DNA of 64,000 bases, taken from contig NC_084461.1 in the NCBI RefSeq assembly GCF_027409185.1, positions 187,834,001 to 187,898,000 of the forward strand. Direction: 5' to 3'. This DNA comes from Cynocephalus volans (Eukaryota > Chordata > Mammalia > Dermoptera > Cynocephalidae). The position numbers and the translations under genes were made by a program. The notes under the pieces are model-generated. The model was not told the DNA's origin. It did not search any database and saw only the letters and a list, made by a program, of their open reading frames with translations. Shown here piece after piece: positions 56,764 through 64,000 of this stretch. Each line of letters opens with the position of its first letter. Positions within the stretch are counted from its first letter, which is position 1.

Positions 56764-56806
56764 AAAAAAAAAAAAATAATAATAATAATAATAAATAAAT
56801 AAATAA
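56764..56806 (+). repeat. (A)n(AAT)n(AAAT)n microsatellite
   Basis: A run, then seven ATA-type units and aaataaataaataaa. It holds several AATAAA hexamers. Confidence 0.9.
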
Positions 56807-57837
56807 AAATGTGACCTTTGGGCATATTCATGCTACTCTTAAACAGGTGGTGGTATTTCATCTCATGCCTAATTCCCTTGGGCCTAATCCTGTAGTTTTC
56901 TATGCTTATAAATCATCATTTGATGAAATAACTGACAAAGACGTGACTTAATTAAGAAGTGGAAAATAGCATATATGTTGGACTAAAAGGATTTAAGGCC
57001 AAAAGTACTCATTCTAGTCCAGCTTTTCTAACCTGCTGAACTTTGGTGAGTCGTATTAACTTCTTTATAGATTTCCTAGAACTTTTTTTAAAAAATAGCT
57101 CTTTGTGGTTCTTGAACAATGTAAAGTTTTTATTATATAGTTGTCTTGTAAAAGTCTCACAGCTGATTACTCTGAAAATAATTTTCATGCCAGATATGGC
57201 GGTCAAAATTTTCAGCAGAAGCAGAGATTCTTGTTTTTATCGAAATGTCTAGAATGATCTCTGTAATCCAGTCATTCTTTTGAGTTCTAGATATATTTGA
57301 AAAGCGTTTGTAAATGGTTGCATGTTTAGGGAAGTAAGCTGCGCCATTTATTTAAAAAGCTAGCCCAGATTTTGATCATTACTGTTAAAGGTTCTAAAAC
57401 ATTAAGTGGATAAAAAGGAAAAGAATATCTGTCAAATTCCATTTTGATCACAAAGGAGCTGAGTCTGTAAAATTGGTCCTGAAGCCAGAAGCAAACACTA
57501 TAAAGCATTATTCCATTACCAAAACCAAGTGCACACAGAGCTAAAGATTAGAGCTTCACACAATTGGATATTCTTTATACCATAAAGCATTAATCTTTTT
57601 GAGCTAAGCCTTTAGAATAATGACTGCTCTTTCATAAATGACAAATTTAGATTACAAATGTATATTGCTACAAATGATCAGTAATAACTGCTATAATGGG
57701 CTTTCCTTCCCAGTGGCAAGCTTTGTAGTTCACTTTAATAACAAATTTGTTTGATTGACCTGTTATAATACACTATGGGAAGCTTTTTCCTTAATGTTCC
57801 AAGGATTTGTTGCTTATCTCCTATGCCTGTAAAAATA

Positions 57838-58075
57838 ATTTTTTCCTTTAAAATAAGTATTTAATTATCTTTAAATAATTCCTTTAAAATTATTTGTTTT
57901 AAAATTATTCCTTTAAATATTTACTTAAAAATTATTTTCCTTTAAAAATTATTTTAAAGTTCTCTTAAAAATTATTGTCAACTCCTTTGGAATTTATTTC
58001 TTAAATATTTTAAAATTATTTAAAACATTTTATTATTTTTTAATTATTTTTTTCCTTATATAAAAAAAATTATTG
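57838..58075. repeat. AT-rich degenerate minisatellite
   Basis: Repeated variants of tttaaaattattt and cctttaaaa over about 240 bp, almost without G or C. Confidence 0.8.
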
Positions 58076-58089
58076 ATTTATTTTCTTGT

Positions 58090-58650
58090 TATCATAGAGA
58101 ATGTTCCTGAAAAGGAGGACTTGGAAGATAAATTTCTGAGAATCTTGTCTATTTGAAATTGTCTTTATTCCACCCTAACACATGATTAATAGTTTGACCG
58201 GGTAATAAATTGTGGCTGAAAATTATTTTCTTTGGGAATTTTGAAGGCATTGTTCTGTTTTCTTCTAGTATTCATTATTGCTGTGTGAGGCTGTTGTGAT
58301 TCTCAGACCTTTGGGTATGACCTTTTACTGTTATTGTTGTTACTTTACCTCTTGAAAGTTTTGTGATCCTCTCTTTATCTCTGACTTTCTCAATTTGTAA
58401 GATTATGGTTTTAAGTGTAACCCTTTTTTTTGTTCATTGAGCTAGGCATTCCATTGGTCCTTTTAACTTAGAACCTTATGTTATGCCCTTCAGTTCTGGG
58501 AAATTTTCTTGTATTATTTCTACTTGTTTGTGTTTTTCTGTTTTCTTCTGAATCTCTTATTGGTTATATTTGGGACCTACTAGATTGATTCCTTAATATC
58601 TATTTACTTTTAAGTGCTTAATTTTTAAAATTGTATGAATAGTAGGTGAA
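58090..58650 (-). repeat. L1/HAL1-like fragment, antisense
   Basis: aattgtctttattccaccct, ttttgaaggcattgttctgt and cagttctgggaaattttctt follow the order of old L1 ORF1-region antisense text. Confidence 0.6.
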
Positions 58651-58668
58651 AATGTGTTTTTATATATA

Positions 58669-58749
58669 CAAGGGTACTTCAAAAAGTTTGTGGAAAGATT
58701 TGTATTATCTTTTAATTCTATTTTCCACAAACTTTTTGAAGTACCCTTG
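58669..58749 (-). mobile_element. Palindromic mariner-like MITE, copy 7, best preserved
   Basis: 81 bp with perfect 28-bp terminal inverted repeats: starts caagggtacttcaaaaagtt, ends aactttttgaagtacccttg. TA duplications at 58667-58668 and 58750-58751. Confidence 0.93.
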
Positions 58750-58789
58750 TATGTATGTGTACGTGTATGTGTATTATATGCGGGAAGTA

Positions 58790-60900
58790 AAGAATAAAGA
58801 TGTCATGAACATGTATAGATTATCACCCAGCTTAAGAAAAAGAACCTTTGAAGTTGCCCATGTGCTCCTCCCCATCTCATTCTATTTCCACACTCAGAGA
58901 TAACCACCATCCTGAGCTTTGTATTTGTCATTCTTGACTTCTATTTATTGTTCAGCCACACATTTGTATCCCTAAACAGTTTATTGTTTAGTTTCCTAAG
59001 CAATAGGAAGCATACTCTGTGTGTTCTCTTGTTGCTTTTTTGCTTTACATTATTTCTTGAATGTATAATTGTTATTTTCACTATGTATATATTGTATGAG
59101 TATATAACAATCTGTTTTTCTTTTCTACTATTAATGGACACATGTCTCCCAGTGACTGTGAGTAAGAGTTTTTCCAGGGTAGTGTTTCCTAACATTTTTT
59201 ACTATATGACACTTACAGAAAGTAATAGGTTGTTTAGCATAGTGAGGTAAAGGGATAAGGCTGCTTATAGCTGAGGATGACTGGCAGGGAGTTCTTTGTA
59301 ATATCTCGCTCAGCTACTGAAAAGGCCAAGTGGATTAATATGTTGGCACACCCATAATATTTATGGTACATGAGTGTACTGGAACATACCCTATTTAGGA
59401 AAATCTGCTTTGGAGCAGTGCTACTCAAAGTGTGGTCTGAAGACTAATCCCAGTCCACAAACAATTAGTTATTAATTTGTGACCATATAAATTGAGAGGA
59501 ACATTTAGAAACCTTTATAGTCACTTGATACTGCCTCATTATTTTCATTACTTTATGAAAGTCTCCAGTCTACAAATTATTAGAAATTTTAAAAAACTGA
59601 TCCAGTCCTTCTTGACAGATAGTTTGAAGCCCTGCTATTTGTAGGAGTGGGACATAGAGTATTTGTATGGGACACAGAGTATGTCCCATGTCTATCAACT
59701 TTGGTAGATATGCCAAATTATTTTCCAAACTGTTGCTCTAAATTATATTTTTTCCTCTCTCAGTGGTATATAGGTGTTCCACTTCCTCCACATTTTCACC
59801 AACACTTGGTATTGAAGGACTTTTTATTTTTGCCAATTGGGTGGGTATGAAATTGGTATCTTATTGTGGTTTTAGTTTGTATAACTAATTTGATTACTAA
59901 TGAGATCAAAATCTTTTAATATGTTTGTTAGTCATTTGGGGTCTTCTCTTCTATGAAGTGCCTATTCAGGTATTTTATACATTTTTCTATTGGATTGTTT
60001 ACCTTTCTCTCATTGGTTTGTAAGTTTACTTTATATATTTTGGATACAAATTGCTTTCTGTTTAATGTGTTGCAAATATATCCTCCCAACTTGTGACTTA
60101 TATTCATCATCTTTTAATACATATTTTGATGAACAAAAGTTTTTTAGTCCAATTTATCAATCATCTGTTTTTCAGTTTATGCTTTTCTTGTGTCTTGTTT
60201 AAGAAATCCGTTTTTGTCCCGAAATCATAATGATACTTTCCCATATTCTACAAATTTTTTAGTTTTATCTTTCACATTTAAATCTATAATCCACTTGGGA
60301 TTGATTTTAATGTGTTATGAAGTAAGGGGTTCATTAATTGAAAAATCCATTCTTTTCCCTTAAATTTGCACTGCCAATTCTAACAAAAATCAAATTTTCT
60401 GGATGTGTGGCTCATGCTTGGCATTTTGTTCAATTGGTCAATTTGTCTGTGTGACAATATACCATACTCTCGTAATATCTATAGCTTTACAATAAATTGT
60501 GATATCTTCTAAGTGCCACCCACCCTGTCCCTACCTTGTTCTTCTTTAGAGAGTACCTTGGCTTTTCTTGACTTTTTACTCTTGCATTATAAATTTTGGA
60601 ATCAGTTTACAAGTTCTACTAAAAAACCTGTTAAAATTTTTATCAGAATTACATTGAATATGTGATCAATTTGAGGAGGATTGGCATCTATATGATATTG
60701 AGTCTTCCAATCCATGAACATGATAACTGTATTTATTAAGTCTTCTTAGATGGTCTTTCGGGAAAGTTTTATAATTTTCTCTATTTGTTTTATGCATCTT
60801 TTGTTAAATTTATTCTCAGGCTAACATTTTTTATGGAATTATAAAATTATATTTTTAACCCTTCTTTTTTTGCATCTTGAAATGCATTTGACTTTTACCA
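58790..60900 (-). repeat. Old L1 segments, antisense (3'UTR and ORF2)
   Basis: 58800-58960 (ccatcctgagctttgtattt) is L1MC-like 3' text. 59660-60880 is ORF2 (accaacacttggtattgaag; atagctttacaataaattgt; tcttccaatccatgaacatg); 59928-60110 minus encodes a worn ORF2 end (YLNRHF). 59090-59640 is less clear. Confidence 0.7.
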
Positions 60901-60974
60901 CTGTCTTTGTATACAGCAAAAAAATTGCTAAATTCACTTTTAAAAAAAAAAAGTTTTTATTATTATTATTTTTC

Positions 60975-61540
60975 CCCTTTGGTCATAAAACAAGTCTTAA
61001 TACATTTGAAAAGATTAAGATTATAGAAAGTATTTTCTCTGACCACAAGAAGGAAATTTAGAAAATTCACAAATATGTGGAAATTAAACAACACTCTCCT
61101 AAATAAACAAGGGGTAAAAAGAAAAATCACAGGGAAATTAGAGAGTACTTTGAAATACAAATCAAAGTACAACATATCAAAATTTATAGGATGCAGGGCT
61201 CATGCAGTGCTTAGAGGAAACTTTTTACTTGTAAACACTTATATTAAAGATAAGAAAGATCTCAAATCAGTAATGTAAACTTCTAGCTTAAGAAAATAGA
61301 AAAAGAAGGGCAAACTAAACTAAAAGTAAATATACGTAGGAAATAACAAAGATTACAACAGAAATATGTGAAACAGGGAATTAAAAAACGTTAAAGAAAA
61401 TCAACAAAACCAAAAGCTAATTCTTTAAAAAAGATCAGCAAAATTTGCAAACCTTTGTCTAGACTGACCAAGAAAAAAAAAAAGAGAGAGAGAAGACTGT
61501 AATTACTAAAATCAGAAATAAAGCAGGGGCATTATTACAT
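60975..61540 (+). repeat. L1 ORF2 fragment, sense
   Basis: atatgtggaaattaaacaac, ctcaaatcagtaatgtaaac and aaaatcaacaaaaccaaaag, with translated traces of the ORF2 segment between the endonuclease and RT domains. Frames are broken. Confidence 0.75.
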
Positions 61541-61579
61541 TGTCATTATGATTTTTTGTAGTGGTAAAATTTAATTTCT

Positions 61580-63076
61580 TTCTCTTTTTCATTTGCAGTT
61601 TTGTTCTACCAGTGGGTTTTGTTCTTTCTTGTGTATTCGTGATAGTGATTATCATTTTTTGGATTCCAGGTGCAGGATTTCCTTGAGTATTTTTTGTAGG
61701 GCTGGTTGTGTGGTGGTGAACTCCTGCAGTTTTTGTTTGTTTGGAAAATACGCTATTTTTCCCTCGTTTCTGAAAGATAGCCTTGCTGGGTATAGTATTC
61801 TTGGCTGACAGGTATTTTCTTTTAGTATTTTGAGTATATCATCTCATTTTCTTCTGGCCTGTAGAGTTTCTGTTGAGAAATCTGCTGTTAGTTTTATAGG
61901 GTCTCCCTTATAGGTGACTCGATGCTCTTCTCTTGCTTCTTTTAAGATTCCCTCTTTGTCTTTGAGCTTTGCCAAGATTATAATGTGTCCTGGAGAGGAT
62001 GTTTTTGGGTTGAATCTGTTTGGGAATCTTTCAGCCTCCTGGATCTGAAGGTCTTTTTCTCTCCCTATACCTGGGAAGTTTTCCATTATTATTTTGTTGA
62101 ATAGGTTTTCCATGCCTTTTCCTTTCTCCTCCCCCTCTGGAGCACTCATGATTCGAATAATTGTGTGCTTAAGGTTGTCTGCTAGCTCTCTTAAATTTTC
62201 TTCTTTTGTAAAATATTTTTTTCCTTTTGTTTTTTTGTCTCCCTGGGTTATTTCTAAAAGGCTATCTCAAGCTCAGAAATTCTTTATTCTGCTTGCTCTA
62301 GCTTGCTGCTTAAACTATCAGGTGTGTTTTTTATTTCATTGAGTGAATCTTTCAGTTCCATGAGTTCTGCTACATTCTTTTTAAAGATATTAATCTCTTT
62401 GTAAATTTCCTCTTTCATATCCTGGACTTTTTCCCCTCATTTCCTTATGTTGTCTGAGTCTTCTTGTGTCTTAGTAAGTTTCCTTAAGATTGTTGCTCAG
62501 AATTCCTTTCTACTCATTTCAAGGGTTTCTTGCTCTATAGTGTCTGGTATTTGAGAATTACTGTTTTCTTTTGGTGGTGTCATATTTTCTTGGGTTTTTG
62601 TATTTCTGGTATCCCTATGTTGAAGTCTGGTCATCTGGTGGAGCAGTTGCTTCTTCTGTTACTCTCGAGTGGGCTTTGAGGAGAGAGACATCCTCTTCTT
62701 TTTCTGATCTCTGCTGATGACTCTGCTTGTGTCAGTGCAGTCGAGTGTCTGGCAAGCCACCCACACAGTGGCTGTGGCTACTGCTGTGGCATCAAGCTGC
62801 TTTTGTGGCAGCCATGGCTGTGGCAGTGGCTGTGGTAGGCCACCCATGCAGAAGTGGTGTTTTTGGCATGCTGTTTCTTGCCTGATTCTGAGAAGAGGGG
62901 CTGACCATTGTCTCCTGCCTAGGACCCTGGGCTTGCTGTGCTTCTTGCCTGCTTCTGGGCAGAGGGGACTGGCCCTTGGCTCCTACCTAGGACCCTGGGT
63001 GTGCTCTGTTTCTTGCCCGCTTCTGGCACAGGGGGCAGACCCTTGGCTCCTGCCTAGGACCCCAGGCCTGCTCTCT
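61580..63076 (-). mobile_element. LINE-1 5' end: monomer-bearing 5'UTR and decayed ORF1, antisense
   Basis: Reading on the minus strand, 63076 to about 62640 is 5'UTR, with three tandem 67-68 bp units (62874-63075) then the region shared with 19848-20169. From about 62590 ORF1 runs: a Lys/Glu-rich coiled coil with stops, then the C-terminal nucleic-acid-binding domain at 62149-61844 (FPGIGREKDLQIQEAERFPNR; ends DFSTETLQARR). The ORF1 end continues to about 61620 in shifted frames. The element is broken; ORF2 is missing to the left. Confidence 0.85.
62874..63075 (-). repeat. Three tandem 67-68 bp L1 5'UTR monomers
   Basis: The anchor cctaggaccc recurs at 62918, 62986 and 63053. Each unit also has a cttctkggcasaggggs block. 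Confidence 0.9.
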
Positions 63077-63263
63077 AAATTCTCTTATCTTTAAATTCCT
63101 TTTAATTTTTCCATAAAGATAAGGATATGATATGTGAATAATGAGAATTTTACTTCTTTCTTTCTAATTCTTACATTTTTTATTCATTTTTCTTCCCTTA
63201 GTACATTGATTAGTTTCTTCAATATGAAAATGAATAGACATATGTAAGTGAGTATGTATGTAT

Positions 63264-63578
63264 AGTCATCCCTCATTATCCATGGGGGATTGGTTCCTGG
63301 ATACCAAAATCTGAGGATGCTCATGTTCCTTATATAAAATAGCTTAGTATTTGCATGTAACCTACATACATCCTCTCATAAACTTTAAATCATCTCTAGA
63401 TTATTTATAATACCTAATACAATGTAAATGCTATATAAATAGTTGTTTTGTTATATTGTTTTTTATCTGTATTATTTTTTATTGTTGTATTTTTATTTTT
63501 TAATTTTTTTGAATATTTTTGATCCATGGTTGGTTGAATCCATGGGTGCAGAACCCATGGATATGGAGAGCCAACTAT
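63264..63578. repeat. Tigger/MER2-class pogo-like MITE
   Basis: Starts agtcatccctcattatccat and ends gatatggagagccaact, with inverted termini flanked by TA. Interior ctctagattatttataatac and atgctatataaatagttgt match the Tigger3/MER2 group as I know it. Confidence 0.75.
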
Positions 63579-64000
63579 ATATATATTTGCATCCACACAT
63601 GGTTCTGTAGTTATTTCTGTATCTATCTGTGTTCATATATTATAAAACTGTTTCTAACCAACAGCCTACCCTGCAGGATTCTTTCTAGCTTTCCTCCTTT
63701 GCTTGTTTTAAAATATCCTCTCTGACATTGAGAAATTTGGCTTCCTTTTTTAGTATTATGTTTGCTTATTTGCTCAATTAACTTACTTGCTCGATTTAAC
63801 CAATCTACCAATTTCTCTAGTTTTTTCCTCTTTATACCAGCTCTGTGTCTCCACTCTGTCAACCCACATCTTCACCCTCTGTGCCTGTATTGCTCGTGTC
63901 TCCCTACTCCCTCCTTACCCTTTGTATCATCCTCAGCTGCCAGGCCTGATAGCCTGTGCCTCCATGTGGTTCCCCAGCCCCATCATTCCACATCCTTGGC

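Noticed and set aside
62717..63094. 125-codon ORF with a repeated LGLL/WLLPRT-like pattern
   Set aside because: The pattern is the translation of the antisense L1 5'UTR tandem monomers, not a protein repeat.

Overview
The window is nuclear DNA of a placental mammal. It carries the 5' half of one protein-coding gene, IFT81 (intraflagellar transport protein 81), on the + strand. The mammalian signs are GT-AG spliced exons, a CpG-island promoter, and MIR, L2, MER5A and old L1 repeats. No Alu element was seen in 64 kb, which argues against a primate. The young SINEs are tRNA-Ile-like, occur as monomers and two-unit forms, and carry A-rich tails. That fits the CYN family known from colugos (Dermoptera), so a colugo is the best guess. 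The species call is an inference from memory of that family.

Layout: 1-20780 is intergenic and made mostly of repeats, with no convincing exon. About 20780-21500 is a CpG-rich promoter with ETS, GC-box and CCAAT motifs; a probable untranslated first exon ends at the GT donor at 21069. Ten coding exons follow between 23661 and 45437: 23682-23825, 24359-24462, 25103-25283, 27364-27453, 30028-30093, 30394-30504, 31528-31612, 37636-37799, 39308-39403 and 45291-45437. They join in one frame without interruption and encode residues 1-396 of a protein that is about 676 residues long in human. From 45438 to the window end the sequence is intron 11; the next constitutive exon (starting FKRY in human) was not found. 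A possible alternative last exon lies at 55789-55911.

IFT81 pairs with IFT74 in the IFT-B complex. Its N-terminal CH-like domain (first three coding exons) binds tubulin cargo, and the later exons encode the start of the long coiled coil.

The most unusual content is in the mobile DNA: seven copies of an 81-82 bp palindromic TA-flanked MITE; an insertion nest (L1 split by a MITE, itself split by two SINEs); a tailless tRNA-Ile(UAU) retropseudogene; a short L1 copy joining 5'UTR, endonuclease and 3'UTR pieces; an L1 5' end with three 67-68 bp promoter-type repeats; a retroposon with two roughly 100-bp monomers; and a 157-bp inverted repeat. No CRISPR, prokaryotic operon or intact viral gene was seen.
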